From positions 1 through 64,000 of the forward strand of contig JAGOJY010000020.1 in assembly GCA_017994815.1 (NCBI GenBank): DNA of 64,000 nt, in the 5' to 3' direction. The notes beneath the pieces were generated by a model. That model saw only the letters and a program-made list of their open reading frames with translations, searched no databases and was not told where the DNA came from. A program made the translations under genes and the position numbers. Shown piece after piece: positions 17,027 through 28,399 of the stretch (the first letter of the stretch is position 1; each line of letters begins with the position of its first letter). This DNA comes from Acidobacteriota bacterium (GTDB lineage: Bacteria; Acidobacteriota; Polarisedimenticolia; J045).

Positions 17027-17386
17027 TCAGTCGCGGACGACGGTCGTGCCTCCGCCGCGGGCCGCGAGCACGATCAGCACGATCACCAGCAGCACGACGA
17101 TCGCGCCGACCGCGATCCACAGCGGGTTCGCGTACCACACGGTGTCCGAACCCGAATCGACCTTGACGTTGAGGTCGGGGGCGTCCACGTCCGGCGCGTC
17201 GGGTTTCGGCACGTCGGGCTTGTCCTGGATCCGGGTCAGCCCGGCGCCGAAGTGCGCCAGGTCGCCGAGCACGGGGGAAAGATCGGGAAGATCGAGGCCG
17301 GCGGACAGCGGCACGCCGGCCAGCGCGACGCCGGTGCCGAGCGCGAGGAGCGGCAGCACCAGCAGCATGAGCAATCGGCAGCGCAT
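17027..17386 (-). CDS. Small exported single-pass membrane protein
   Basis: A 119-aa protein with a signal peptide (about residues 1-23), a short Asp/Pro-rich middle containing a PDVPKPDAPDVDAPD repeat, and one transmembrane helix (about 90-112) ending in a short basic tail. GGAGGT sits 6 bases before the ATG, the clearest ribosome-binding site in this part of the window. No family recognised. It is convergent with the subtilase. Confidence 0.65.
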   Translation of the reverse strand: MRCRLLMLLVLPLLALGTGVALAGVPLSAGLDLPDLSPVLGDLAHFGAGLTRIQDKPDVPKPDAPDVDAPDLNVKVDSGSDTVWYANPLWIAVGAIVVLLVIVLIVLAARGGGTTVVRD

Positions 17387-17469
17387 CGGGATACCTCCGG
17401 GCGCGTCGGGCGGCGCGGTATGTGACAGGGGAGTGACGGGACGGCTCCCCGGCGGTGCCGGGCCAACTC

Positions 17470-17667
17470 CGAGGATAGCGCGCGCCCAGGGACGCGCCGC
17501 CGCGGGCCACCACTCCGACAGGTCAAAATCCCCGCTCTCGAGCGGCTCGGGGCGGACTAGCCCCTCGCCCGCGTGGGTCGCGGCGATGACCCACAGCCCC
17601 TGCTCGAGCGGCCGGGAACTCGGGCATGCGCGAGCGCGTACGTGGCGTTCTTCTTGACCGGGTCCAT
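17470..17667 (-). pseudogene. Possible small gene with a frameshift
   Basis: This region is otherwise empty (17387-17706). From an ATG at 17667 a sensible start (MDPVKKNATYALAHARVP) runs into nonsense and stops at 17557. In another frame the next ~45 codons have the codon use of a real gene (LEQGLWVIAATHAGEGLV, then FDLSEWWP). That frame then stays open into the 119-aa gene downstream. A single indel near 17615 would join them. It may be a decayed gene, a sequencing error, or chance in GC-rich DNA. Confidence 0.3.
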
Positions 17668-17706
17668 GCGCTCCGGCCGTGCCGCCCCGGCAAAACGTCG
17701 TTCAGG

Positions 17707-17973
17707 TCAGCGATCGCCCTTGGGGCGCACGCCGGTCGGCGGATGGTGCGCGGCGCCCCCGGCGTGCGGCGCGGCACCCTGCGCCCCGTGCCGCGGGTGC
17801 GAGTCCTCGTCGAGGACCTCGACCTCGCCTTTCTCCACGAGCGCCGCGAGCGACTTGTGCTCGAGCGCGTCGTCGGAAACCTGGCCGGTGTGCCCGGGCG
17901 CGAGGTGCAGGATCTTGCCGTGGCCGAGCTGGATCCGGAGCGGCGCGGTGGTCCGGTTGACGATCGTCTTCAC
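17707..17973 (-). CDS. Small soluble protein of unknown function
   Basis: An 88-aa protein: a compact beta-rich N-terminal part (TIVNRTTAPLRIQLGHGKIL, then PGHTGQV, then LVEKGEVEVLDED) and a His/Gly/Pro-rich tail. An ATG at 17988 is open but has no ribosome-binding site; GGAGGA lies just right for the GTG at 17973, so I start there. No family recognised. The His-rich tail could bind metal, but that is a guess. Confidence 0.5.
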   Translation of the reverse strand: MKTIVNRTTAPLRIQLGHGKILHLAPGHTGQVSDDALEHKSLAALVEKGEVEVLDEDSHPRHGAQGAAPHAGGAAHHPPTGVRPKGDR

Positions 17974-18034
17974 GCGCGAATCCTCCATCGTGCGTGGGTC
18001 CCGGTGCCGATCATACCCCCGCGCGGGGCGCCGA

Positions 18035-19765
18035 TCAGCGCCGCGCGAGCCGGCGCAGCCCCGCCGCGCCCGCCGCGACCCCGAGCCCGGCGCCGGCCAG
18101 CGCCAGCGCCAGGCCGGTGAGCGCGCGCGGCGTCAGCGCGCCGCGGCCGGCCAGCCACGCGAACGGCGAGAGGTCGTGCGGCAGGACGAACAGCCCCGCC
18201 GCCGCCGCGAGGAACCCGACCGCCGAGATCTTGAGCGCCGGCGGCGTGCGTCGCGCGTCGCCGGATCCGGCCAGCGCGCTGCGGGTCACGCCGTAAGACA
18301 TGTAGATCGACAGCCCCAGCGCCAGCCAGCCGATGAAGCGCCACCACGACAGCGGGGGCAGGTAGACCATCAGCCCGATGCACGAGGACGCGCCGAGCGC
18401 GGGGATCAGCCACGGCCCGAGCGGCACGCGGAACGGCCGGGTGCGCAGCGGGTCCCTGAGCCGCAGCACCGGGATCGCGGCACACACCAGCACGAAAGCG
18501 AACAGCGTCCCGATGTTGGTCAGGTCGACCATCTCCTCGATGCTGGTCACCGCGGAGAAGCCGCCGACGAGCAGCCCCGTCAGGATCGTCGTCACGTGCG
18601 GGGTGCGGAACCGCGGGTGCACGCGGGCGAACACCGGCGGCAGCAGGCCGTCGCGCGCCATCGAGAAGAAGATCCGCGGCTGGCCGAGCTGGAACACCAG
18701 GAGGACCGCCGTGTGCGCGACGACCGAGCCGAAGGCGACGATCACCAGCGCCCAGTGCGAGCCCGGTGCCGCGTGCTGCAGCGCCATCGTCAGCGGCTCG
18801 GCCTGCTCGGTCGCCAGCCTTTGCACCAGCTCGCCGTACGGGATCATCGTGGTGAACGCCGCCGCGACGGCGATGTACAGCACCGTGCACATCGCCAGCG
18901 AGGCGATGATGCCGAACGGCAGGTCGCGCGCGGGGTGCCGCGTCTCCTCGGCCACGGTGGAGACGGCGTCGAAGCCGATGTAGGCGAAGAACACGACCGC
19001 CGCGCCGGCGAGCGTCCCGGCCCAGCCGTTCGGCTGGAACGGCGTCCAGTGCGCCGCCCGCTGCCCGCCCTCGACCGCGAGGAACGCGAAGCCGACGAAG
19101 AACGACAGCACCGCGATCTTGATCGAGACCATCACCGCGTTGAACGCCGCGGACTCGCGGATGCCCCACACCAGCACGATCGTGACCGCGGCGACGATCA
19201 GGAACGCCAGCAGGTTGAACACGATCGGCACGCCCATGATGTGCGGTGCGTTCTCGAACAGCCCCGGGATGCGCGCGGCGGTGCGCAGGTCGGTCGAGAG
19301 CCAGTCCGGGACGTGGATCCCGAACTCGCCGAGCAACGTGCGGAAGTAGTTGGCCCAGCTGATCGCGACCGCGACGTTGCCCACCGCGTACTCGATGATC
19401 AGGTCCCAGCCGATGATCCAGGCCACCACCTCGCCCAGCGTGGCGTAGGAGTAGGTGTAGGCCGAGCCGGAGATCGGCACCATCGACGCCATCTCGGCGT
19501 AGCACAGCGCGGTCAGCGCGCAGACCGCAGCCGTGATGACGAACGAGACGATGATCGACGGTCCCGCCCCCGGCCGCGCCGCGTCGCCGGCGGCGGCGGT
19601 GCCGATCGTGGCGAAGATCCCGGCGCCCACGATCGCCCCGACGCCGAGCAAGGTCACGTGGACCGGCCCGAGCGCGCGGCGCAGCGCATGCTGCGGCCGC
19701 TCGGCCGCGGCGAGGATCTCGTCCAGCCGCTTGGTGCGGAACAGACCGCCGGCCCGGTCCCGCAT
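18035..19765 (-). CDS. APC-family amino acid permease (cationic amino acid transporter type)
   Basis: A 576-aa polytopic permease of 12 or more helices. The first helix carries the APC substrate/ion-site signature GVGAIVGAGIFATIG, and PISGSAYTY and FFAYIGFDAVSTVAEE follow in the expected places. The C-terminal extension fits the CAT/YfnA branch. It imports amino acids across the inner membrane by cation symport or exchange; the substrate is not predictable. The ATG at 19765 shares a base with the stop of the upstream gene (TGATG), which I take as the coupled start rather than the ATG at 19804. Confidence 0.88.
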   Translation of the reverse strand: MRDRAGGLFRTKRLDEILAAAERPQHALRRALGPVHVTLLGVGAIVGAGIFATIGTAAAGDAARPGAGPSIIVSFVITAAVCALTALCYAEMASMVPISGSAYTYSYATLGEVVAWIIGWDLIIEYAVGNVAVAISWANYFRTLLGEFGIHVPDWLSTDLRTAARIPGLFENAPHIMGVPIVFNLLAFLIVAAVTIVLVWGIRESAAFNAVMVSIKIAVLSFFVGFAFLAVEGGQRAAHWTPFQPNGWAGTLAGAAVVFFAYIGFDAVSTVAEETRHPARDLPFGIIASLAMCTVLYIAVAAAFTTMIPYGELVQRLATEQAEPLTMALQHAAPGSHWALVIVAFGSVVAHTAVLLVFQLGQPRIFFSMARDGLLPPVFARVHPRFRTPHVTTILTGLLVGGFSAVTSIEEMVDLTNIGTLFAFVLVCAAIPVLRLRDPLRTRPFRVPLGPWLIPALGASSCIGLMVYLPPLSWWRFIGWLALGLSIYMSYGVTRSALAGSGDARRTPPALKISAVGFLAAAAGLFVLPHDLSPFAWLAGRGALTPRALTGLALALAGAGLGVAAGAAGLRRLARR

Positions 19766-21552
19766 CAGCGGGCCGGCGTGATCATGGTCAGCCGCGCGCG
19801 CCACTTGGTCACGAGCGCGCGGGCGCGCTCGCCGAGGTCTCCCGTCGCCGCGGCCGAGACTTCTTCCATCAGCGCCAGCGCGCGCTGCAGCTTGCCCGCG
19901 TTGGCCAGCTCGACGGCCTCGTTGTAGCGGTCGACGAGCTTCTGGTACCCGGGGTCGATCGCGCTGCCGGCGGGAACCGCGGCCGCGGGCGGCGCGGGGG
20001 CGGCGGCGGGCGGCCGGTCCGGGCGCGGTGGTGCGGACGGCGCGCGCGCGGCGCGCTGCTGTTCGCGGATCGCGCCGGCCTGCCGTTCGAGTTGCGCGCG
20101 CGTGGCCTCGTCGGGCGCGCGCAGCGTGGCCTGTTGCAGCAGCTCCAGCGCGCGGCGGTGCTCGCCGTTGAACGCCAGCGCGCCGGCGAGGTTCGCCGCG
20201 AGGTCCCAGCGCTCCGGCAGCAGCTCGAGCGCCGTCTGCATCTGCGCGATCGCCTCGTTGGTGCGGCCGCGCTCGAACAGGTAGGTCAGGCCGAGCAGGT
20301 ACCTCGACTCGGCGTGCGCCGGGTTCAACCGGACGCTGCGCTCGAGCAGCCGGCGCGCTTCGAGCACGGCGGGAGGCGGTTCGCCGGGCACGAACGGGCC
20401 GCCCAACGGCTCGAGCAAGAGCTGGGCGCGGTAGAACTGCGCGAGCTGGTTCGCGGGTGCGGCCTCGGCGGCGCGGCGGAAGAACTCGGCCGCCTCGTCG
20501 CTGCGCTGCGCGAGAGTGCGGAGAAGGCCGAGGCCGAGCAGCGCCTCGTCCGATCGCGGTTCCAGCGCGAGTGCCGCCTGCAGGTGCTCCTCGGCGACCG
20601 CCGCCGCGGGCCCGTCATCCACCAGCAGCCGGCCGAGGCGGGCCAGCACCTCGTGGCGCGCCAGCTCGCGGATGACAGCGGTGTCGTCCGGGTGGAACTC
20701 GGGCAGGTCGACCGTCCAGTGCGGCAGGCGCGAACGCGCCGCGCGCGCGTACTCGCGCAGCTCCGCGTCGAGGTCCGCGGGCGGTCCGCCGAACGCGCGG
20801 ACGAACGCCGGCCCGGGGTCCTCGCCGTCCTTGAGCAGCTCCAGGTACGTCCCGAGCTGCTCGCGCCGCGCGGCGCTGCCGGCCACGAGGTAGTGGGTCA
20901 AGAGCCAGCTCGAGGCGTAGAACGCGCTGCCGCGCGGCGCGTTCGCGCCGTGCGCGGCGGGCGCGGACCGCGCCAGCTCGCCCGGCGGCAGCGGCGGGTG
21001 CTGCTGCAGCCACTGCAGGTTCCCCGGCACCGGGTGGCCCAGCTCGACCTTGGAGCCCGAGAAGCGGATCGAGCTGTAGAACTCGGCCAATCCCTCGTCC
21101 AGCCAGGCCGGAACCGCGGGGTAGTTGTTGTGCAGGAAGTAGTGCAGGTACTCGTGCGCCGCGACCTGCACCGGGTCGGGGATCGCGGCCTGGACGACGA
21201 TGTAGTTCCCGTCGGGTTTCGACGAGAACAGGCCGGCCGACTGCGGGCCCGCGAGCGCGTCGCGGTACGGCTGGAACGCCGTCGCGCGGTCGAACACGTA
21301 CACGAACGTCGGCAGGGGCGAGTTGACCGACAGCGCGCCGCGGCGCATGTCCGGCGAGAGCTGGCGCATCGTCTCGCGCAGCATCTCGAAGCGCAGCGCC
21401 AGCTCGCGCGTCCGGGCCCGGCTCTCGTTGCTGAACAGGGTGAAGTTGGCGCTGCGCAGTTCGATCCAGCGTTCCTTCTCCGGCGGCAGCGCCAAGGACG
21501 ACGTGGCCAGGGCCAGAAGGACTGCCAGCAGCGGGGCCGGGCGCGACCTCAT
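19765..21552 (-). CDS. Exported gluzincin-like peptidase with TPR repeats
   Basis: A 595-aa protein. Signal peptide 1-21; then a domain with HEYLH (His133, Glu134, His137) and a downstream DEGLAEFYSS, together the gluzincin (peptidase MA/DUF1570) metal site. The second half has TPR-like helical pairs (about 310-480), a Pro/Ala linker and a final helical segment. Such proteins are common in Acidobacteriota; a metalloprotease acting in the periplasm or at the surface is likely, the substrate unknown. It is translationally coupled to the permease. Confidence 0.75.
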   Translation of the reverse strand: MRSRPAPLLAVLLALATSSLALPPEKERWIELRSANFTLFSNESRARTRELALRFEMLRETMRQLSPDMRRGALSVNSPLPTFVYVFDRATAFQPYRDALAGPQSAGLFSSKPDGNYIVVQAAIPDPVQVAAHEYLHYFLHNNYPAVPAWLDEGLAEFYSSIRFSGSKVELGHPVPGNLQWLQQHPPLPPGELARSAPAAHGANAPRGSAFYASSWLLTHYLVAGSAARREQLGTYLELLKDGEDPGPAFVRAFGGPPADLDAELREYARAARSRLPHWTVDLPEFHPDDTAVIRELARHEVLARLGRLLVDDGPAAAVAEEHLQAALALEPRSDEALLGLGLLRTLAQRSDEAAEFFRRAAEAAPANQLAQFYRAQLLLEPLGGPFVPGEPPPAVLEARRLLERSVRLNPAHAESRYLLGLTYLFERGRTNEAIAQMQTALELLPERWDLAANLAGALAFNGEHRRALELLQQATLRAPDEATRAQLERQAGAIREQQRAARAPSAPPRPDRPPAAAPAPPAAAVPAGSAIDPGYQKLVDRYNEAVELANAGKLQRALALMEEVSAAATGDLGERARALVTKWRARLTMITPAR

Positions 21553-21566
21553 GCGGCAAGGATACG

Positions 21567-21908
21567 TCAGCCGCGTTGCCGGGTGAGGTTCGACGCGCCG
21601 ACCACGCGCAGGGACCGCTCCGCCGGGCGGTACTCCAACAGCTCGAGCACGTCGTCGCCCCGCGGGGCCAGCGGATGGGGCCGCGGGTGCCGGACGATGC
21701 CGAACAGCACGCTCTCGATCGGTTCGCCCGCGGGGCCGCGGACCTCGAGGATCGTCGCCCGGTGGCGGTGGTGTGGCTTGAGCCGTCCCTGCGCGAGCAG
21801 CGCCGGTTCGGCGAACAGTCGGTCCAGCTCGGCGCGGGCCGCGTGCAGCCGGCGCGCCGCATCGCGGCGCCGCGCCAGCGCTCCGCGCAGCCGGTCCAGG
21901 AGGTTCAC
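21567..21908 (-). CDS. Small protein of unknown function
   Basis: A 113-aa protein from a GTG at 21908. An Arg/Ala-rich helix (residues 1-30) is followed by a beta-rich part (RATILEVRGPAGEPIESVLFGIVRHP, then LELLEYRP). There is no signal peptide and no family I recognise. It lies between HD-GYP and peptidase genes reading the same way, 25 bases after the HD-GYP stop. Confidence 0.45.
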   Translation of the reverse strand: MNLLDRLRGALARRRDAARRLHAARAELDRLFAEPALLAQGRLKPHHRHRATILEVRGPAGEPIESVLFGIVRHPRPHPLAPRGDDVLELLEYRPAERSLRVVGASNLTRQRG

Positions 21909-21933
21909 GGGACGATGTTACGGTGGTGCGCCG

Positions 21934-22905
21934 TCAGACGCCGAGCGGCACGATCAAGGACCTGATGAAGCGCTCGACCAGCTCCTGGTCGTAGTGGTCG
22001 GCGCACTGCCGGCGGATGATCCACAGCGCCTCGGAGCCGCGCATCGCGCGGTGGTAGGCGCGGTCGGTGGTCATCGCGTCGTAGGCGTCGGCGATCGCGG
22101 TGATCCGCGCCGCGACCGGGATCTCGTCGCCCTGCACCGATCGCGGATACCCCGAGCCGTTCATCCGCTCGTGGTGGTTCAGGCAGATGTCGTACACGAC
22201 GCGGTCCTGCCAGCCGGTCTCCTCGAGCACCTCGACGCCGCGCAGCGGGTGGGTCCGCATCAGGTCCCACTCGCCCTCGTCGAGTCGCCCCGGCTTGTTC
22301 AGGAGGTACGCCGGCAGCGCGACCTTGCCGCAGTCGTGCATCAGCGTCCCGCGTCCGATCCCCATCAGCACATCCGCGTCGTCCACGCCGACCGCGCCGG
22401 CGAGCGCGACGCTGTAGATCGCCACGTGCAGGCTGTGCGTGTAGGTGTAGTAGTCGTGCTCCATCAGCCGCACGGTGGCGGCGAACGCCTCCGGGCCGCG
22501 GATCAGCTCGCAGACCGAGCCGGCGAGGTTCGTCACGCGCGATTCGGTGTGCGGCTCGCGCGGGTTGGTCAGGACGTCCTTCATGATCGGCCGCGAGGCC
22601 TCGACCAGGATCTTCGCCCGGTCGTTGAGCGGCACGTCGGGATCGCTGACGCGGCGCCGCAGCCGCTCCTCGGTGTACTGCGACCAGAGCGCGGCGTCCT
22701 CGAAGGCGACCCAGACCGTCTCGACGTTCATCCCCATCAGGCGCTCGCGGTGCTCGAGGGTGAACGGGAGCTGGCGCGAGCGGTACAGGAGCGCCTCGCC
22801 CTCGCCGTGCCGCAGCCAGAGGTCGCAGGGGACGATCGAGCCGGGTTCCAGGGACGCCAGCGCGACCGGGAACAGCGTTTGTGGTTTCTCGGCCTGCTCG
22901 CGCAA
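21934..22905 (-). CDS. HD-GYP domain protein (cyclic-di-GMP phosphodiesterase type)
   Basis: A 323-aa soluble protein. The C-terminal two thirds is an HD-GYP domain: MHDCGKV (the HD pair), then HHERMNGSGYP (the GYP motif) and a final TAIADAYDAMT. The first ~120 residues resemble the DUF3391-like N-domain (ERLMGMNVETVWV). Such enzymes hydrolyse cyclic di-GMP to GMP and control motility and biofilm state. The predicted start is a TTG at 22905 after a G-rich stretch; a later start is possible. It diverges from the S9 peptidase gene. Confidence 0.88.
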   Translation of the reverse strand: MREQAEKPQTLFPVALASLEPGSIVPCDLWLRHGEGEALLYRSRQLPFTLEHRERLMGMNVETVWVAFEDAALWSQYTEERLRRRVSDPDVPLNDRAKILVEASRPIMKDVLTNPREPHTESRVTNLAGSVCELIRGPEAFAATVRLMEHDYYTYTHSLHVAIYSVALAGAVGVDDADVLMGIGRGTLMHDCGKVALPAYLLNKPGRLDEGEWDLMRTHPLRGVEVLEETGWQDRVVYDICLNHHERMNGSGYPRSVQGDEIPVAARITAIADAYDAMTTDRAYHRAMRGSEALWIIRRQCADHYDQELVERFIRSLIVPLGV

Positions 22906-23081
22906 TGGTGCCCCCGGTCTCTCATCGGCAGTCGCCGCGCGGACTTGAGAAGGCCGGCAGCGCCGCCGGCCGAGGACAGCGGCCGCGACCCCATCCGCCC
23001 CGCGGCGCTAGCGGTCCCGGGCGCGGGGTCTAAAATCCCGCCTTTGCCGCCGAGGCGGCCGTCTTCCAGGAGTCTTGCCAA

Positions 23082-25519
23082 GTGGAGCGAAAACGCCGCA
23101 TCACGCCGCTGGACCTGATCGGGCTGCGCCTGCCGGCCGGGTTGTCGGCCGCCCCCTCGGGCGACCGCGTGGCGTTCACCCTGACCGACGCCGACCTCGC
23201 CAAGAGCGAGCTGCACTCGCAGGTCCACGTCGCGCCCTCCGAGCCGCCGACCCCCGAGAACGGTTTGCAGGACCGGCCGCTGACGTTCGGCCTGTACGAC
23301 GCGGAACAGCCGGCGTGGTCCCCCGACGGGCGCTGGCTGGCGTTCGTCACGTTCCGCCCGCAGCCGCACGAGGACGAGGAGGACGACCAGACCGAGGAGG
23401 GGATCGACAAGCGGCAGGTCTTCGTGCTGGCGAACGACGGCGGGGAAGCGCGGCGCCTGACGGAAGCGGCGGAAGGCGTGGACCTGTACCGCTGGTGGCC
23501 GGACGGGACGGGCGTGGTCTTCCTCGGCCCGGCGCCGCGCCCGGCGGCGGAGCGCGGCTGGCGCCGCCGCCGCCGCGACAACCGGGACGACGGGATCGTC
23601 GTGCACGGCGACCTGCCGGAGTGGGAGATCTGGTTCCAGCCGCTGGAGGGGAAGGCGCGGCGCCTTCTCGGCGGCCAGAAGGGCGTGCAGGACTTCGACG
23701 TCTCGCCCGACGGGAAGTGGCTCGCGTACAGCACCGACCACACCGGCCGGCCGGAGGACGCGGACAAGACCGAGGTCATCCTGCGCGACCTGGAGTCCGG
23801 GGCGGAGCGCCGGCTGACCAAAGGGCGCGGCGGCGCCGAGGGGCTGCCCCGCTTCACGCCCGACGGGCGCTGGCTCCTGTTCCACGGCTGGGCCGACCCG
23901 CAGATCGCGTTCAGCCGGCAGGAGCTGTTCGCGGTCGACCTGTCCGGGGAGCCGGCCGCGCCGCGGCCGCTGCTCGACGGGGTGGACCGCGACCTCGAGG
24001 AGTTCGTCGTGCTGCCCGACGGGCGCGTCGCCGCCGTCGTCGCCTGGGGCTTCGAGTGCCGGCTGGTCCTCGTCGACCCGGCGAGCGGCCGCTGGGAAAT
24101 GTCGCCGCTCGAGGGAAAGCTCCTCGCGTGCCTGTCGGCGGCGCGCGGCAGCGGGCGGCTGGCCGCGATCGTCGAGGACGCCACCAGCACGCCCGAGATC
24201 GCCTGGGTCGACCCGGCGAGCGGCGCCTTGGAACTGCTCACCGACCTCAACCCCGAGACCGAGGAGTGGCGGCGCGCGCGGCGCACGCGCGTGGCGTGGG
24301 ACAACGACGGGCTGCGCCACGAAGGGCTGCTGCTGCTGCCCGAACCGGGGAACGGCGCCGCGGCCGGCGAACCGCCACCGGTCCTGGTCTGGATCCACGG
24401 CGGGCCGCACTGGCGGACGGTGGACACGCTCAGGATCTACGAGGCCGAGGCGCTGGCGGGGCTCGGCTGGGCCGTGTTCATGCCGCAGTACCGCGGCTCC
24501 GCGGGGTACGCGCAGTCGTACGCGCTCGCGCTCAAGGGCGACCTCGGCGGCGGCGACGCGCGAGACATCGTCGCCGGGCTGGACCACCTCGGCCGGCTGG
24601 GGCTGGTGGACACGACGCGCGCCGCGGCGGCCGGCGCGAGCTACGGCGCCTACCTCACGAACTGGCTCCTCGCCACGACGAAGCGCTTCCGGGCCGGTGT
24701 CTCGGTCTGCGGGATCTTCGACCTCGCGCAGGACTTCTCCACCTCGGAGTTCTACGCCTGGGAGGTTCACTACCTCGGCGGGCCGCCGTGGGAGAAGGCC
24801 GAGCTGTACCACGAGCGCTCGCCGTTGACGCACGCGGCCTCGATCGACGCGCCGGTCCTGATCCTGCACGGGCTGGAGGACGACAACACCTTCGTCACCA
24901 ACAGCAAGGCGCTGTACCGCGCGCTGACCGCGCTCGGGCGCACGGCGGAGCTGGTGATCTACCCGCGCGAGGGGCACGGCCTGATCGAGCCGGCGCACCG
25001 CGCGGACGCGCACCAGCGGATGGTGGACTGGCTCAGCCGCCACGTGCTCGGGCGCGAGGCGGCGCACGTGCCGGGGCGCGAGGTCGGCGCGAACGGCGTG
25101 CGCCTGATCCCGCTCGGGCACCAGGTCCGGCGCGACTACGCCGGCGTGCGCCCGCCCGAGGGACGCACGTTCCTCGAGGTCACGCTGCTCCTGCGCGCGG
25201 TCGAGGGCGGGCCCGACGCGCTGCGGCTGGTCCCGGCCGGCGCCGGGGCCGACCTCGTGCTGGTGGACGAGCGCGGCGACCTGTTCCGCCCCGTCGGCGT
25301 CCCGGTCGACGTGCTCGGCCAGCCGGTCCTCTTCAGCGGCCGCGGCGCGCTCGAAGCGTGGCAGGAAGACGGCCGCCCCCCCGCGCTGCCGGCGGCCGCG
25401 GTGTTCGAGATCCCGGACGAGCCGGCGCTCTACCGCCTGCAGGTCACCGGGCTGCCGGCCGTGGTGCTGGACGTCACCCCGCGCCCGGATCCCGCCGACG
25501 ACGAGGAACCGCCGCGCTG

Positions 25520-25520
<1 letters not shown>
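23082..25520 (+). CDS. Prolyl-oligopeptidase-family (S9) peptidase
   Basis: An 812-aa protein without a signal peptide, so probably cytosolic. The N-terminal ~390 residues form a PD40/beta-propeller (WSPDGRWLAF, then VSPDGKWLAY, then FTPDGRWLLF). The alpha/beta hydrolase follows with Ser520 (GASYGAY), Asp600 (HGLED) and His632 (EGHGL). An additional ~140-residue beta domain after residue 670 is not in classical S9 enzymes. It cleaves short peptides or acyl-amino-acids. The GTG at 23082 has AGGAG 9 bases upstream. The last base of its stop is the first base of the ligase start (TGATG). Confidence 0.88.
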
Positions 25521-27049
<1,529 letters not shown>

Positions 27050-27051
27050 CG

Positions 27052-27336
27052 GTGTTCCGCAAGGAACTGCTGGAGCTGCTGCGGGCGCGCCCGATGACGG
27101 TGACCGAGATCGCGCGCCTCGCCGAGCAGCCGATCGCGCGCGTGCGCGACGATCTGCAGCACCTCGAGCGCACGCTGCGCCGCGCCGGCGGGCGGCTCGA
27201 GATCGAGCCGGCGCGCTGCCGCTCGTGCGGGTTCGTCTTCTCGGCCGACAAGCTGACGCGTCCCGGGCACTGCCCGCGCTGCCGCGGCAGCTGGATCAGC
27301 GAGCCGGTGATCGGCGTCAGGCAGACCAGCGACTGA
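27052..27336 (+). CDS. Small HTH-zinc-ribbon transcriptional regulator
   Basis: A 94-aa protein from a GTG at 27052. A helix-turn-helix (about residues 8-45, MTVTEIARLAEQPIARVRDDL) is followed by a treble of Cys pairs: Cys56-x2-Cys59 and Cys74-x2-Cys77, a zinc ribbon. The same layout (COG3357-like) is typical of archaea. It starts 2 bases after the ligase stop and its last 20 bases overlap the convergent HprK-like gene. Probably a regulator of this short run; the DNA target is unknown. Confidence 0.7.
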   Translation: MFRKELLELLRARPMTVTEIARLAEQPIARVRDDLQHLERTLRRAGGRLEIEPARCRSCGFVFSADKLTRPGHCPRCRGSWISEPVIGVRQTSD

Positions 27337-28399
27337 ACTCGCGCTCCAGAAGCTCCGCGCTGGCGCGGGGTTCGCCGGTCACCAGCCACGCCAGCGGGAC
27401 GCCGGCGATCGCCGGCGCAATTTCCGCCGCGAGCGCGGCGGCGTCGCCGCCGAGCGTCTGCAGCAGCCGGCCGCCCGGCCGGCGGTTCTGGACCTCGCGC
27501 ACGAGCAGCACGAGCGCGGCGCTCGGCGCGATCGGCAGCAGGCGCGGCTCGCGCCCGGGCGGCGGCGGGGCCCCGGCGACGCCGTAGTCGAGGACCAGCG
27601 CGGCGCTGCGGGCCAGCGCGTCCTGGATCGCCGCGCCGCGCGCGCGCGCCGGGTCGATCGCGGCCACGAGCGAGCGCTCGCCGCGCTCGATGACCGACAC
27701 GCCGTCGAGCCGCGCCAGCTCCCGCACCAAAGGCGCGGGGTCGTGTGCCGTCGCGATCGCGAACCGGTACGGCGCGAGCGGCGCGGGCGCCGCGTCGAGG
27801 CCGTTGAAGAAGACGATTCCGCCGAGCGGGGCCGGGGCCAGCGTCCAGCGCCCGGCGCCGAGCGCAAGGTCCTCGCCGCGCACCTGCGCGACGCGGTCGG
27901 CCAGCTGCGCGGCCGCGCCGCCGCGCACGCCGAGCGACTTCGGGAACGGGTGGATCCGCCGCCCGCCGCGCTCGAGCGGCGCGAAATCGTCCGAGAGCAG
28001 GCGCAGCCCGCGCTCGACGAGGGCCAGCGCGAGCGTCGTCTTTCCCGAGCCGGTCGGCCCGGCCACGAGGAAGGCGCGCCCCGCGTGCTCGACCGCGGCG
28101 GCGTGCAGCACGACGAACCGGTCCACGCGGTCGAGCAGCTCGCGGAACACGATCCCCGCGGCGTGTCCCTCCGGGTCGTCGCGCGCCAGCTCGACGTCGC
28201 CGGCCGGGGTGCGCAGGACCGGCGCCGCGGACGCGAACGAGGCCTCGAACTCGGCGGGGCCCGCGTCCGCCCCGGGCAGGAAGAACATCCCGAGGTCGCG
28301 CTCGAGCAGCTCGACCAGCCTGCCGGCGCGCGGGTCCGCCGCGATCCGGAGTTCGGCCCCGAGCATGCGGATCGCGATGGGGCGGGGCGCCGGCGGCAT
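27317..28399 (-). CDS. HprK-like P-loop kinase
   Basis: A 360-aa protein with a nucleotide-binding loop AGPTGSGKTT (Lys120) and LSDDFAPLE (the acidic pair), the pattern of HPr-kinase-related proteins. The first ~100 residues are a variable N-domain, the last ~130 are Ala-rich. Relatives are often found beside PqqD-like or peptide-maturation genes, but none is here. It could phosphorylate a protein or small molecule; no HPr is visible nearby. A second ATG at 28366 is possible. A TATACT box ends 6 bases before the ATG at 28399, as in leaderless genes. Confidence 0.65.
   Translation of the reverse strand: MPPAPRPIAIRMLGAELRIAADPRAGRLVELLERDLGMFFLPGADAGPAEFEASFASAAPVLRTPAGDVELARDDPEGHAAGIVFRELLDRVDRFVVLHAAAVEHAGRAFLVAGPTGSGKTTLALALVERGLRLLSDDFAPLERGGRRIHPFPKSLGVRGGAAAQLADRVAQVRGEDLALGAGRWTLAPAPLGGIVFFNGLDAAPAPLAPYRFAIATAHDPAPLVRELARLDGVSVIERGERSLVAAIDPARARGAAIQDALARSAALVLDYGVAGAPPPPGREPRLLPIAPSAALVLLVREVQNRRPGGRLLQTLGGDAAALAAEIAPAIAGVPLAWLVTGEPRASAELLEREFSRWSA

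Noticed and set aside
12566-17425. A 1619-codon open frame on the + strand covering sppA in antisense and the subtilase in another frame
   Set aside because: Its product is Arg/Ala/Gly/Pro noise without domains, and both real genes have full catalytic motifs. Long antisense frames are expected at this GC content.
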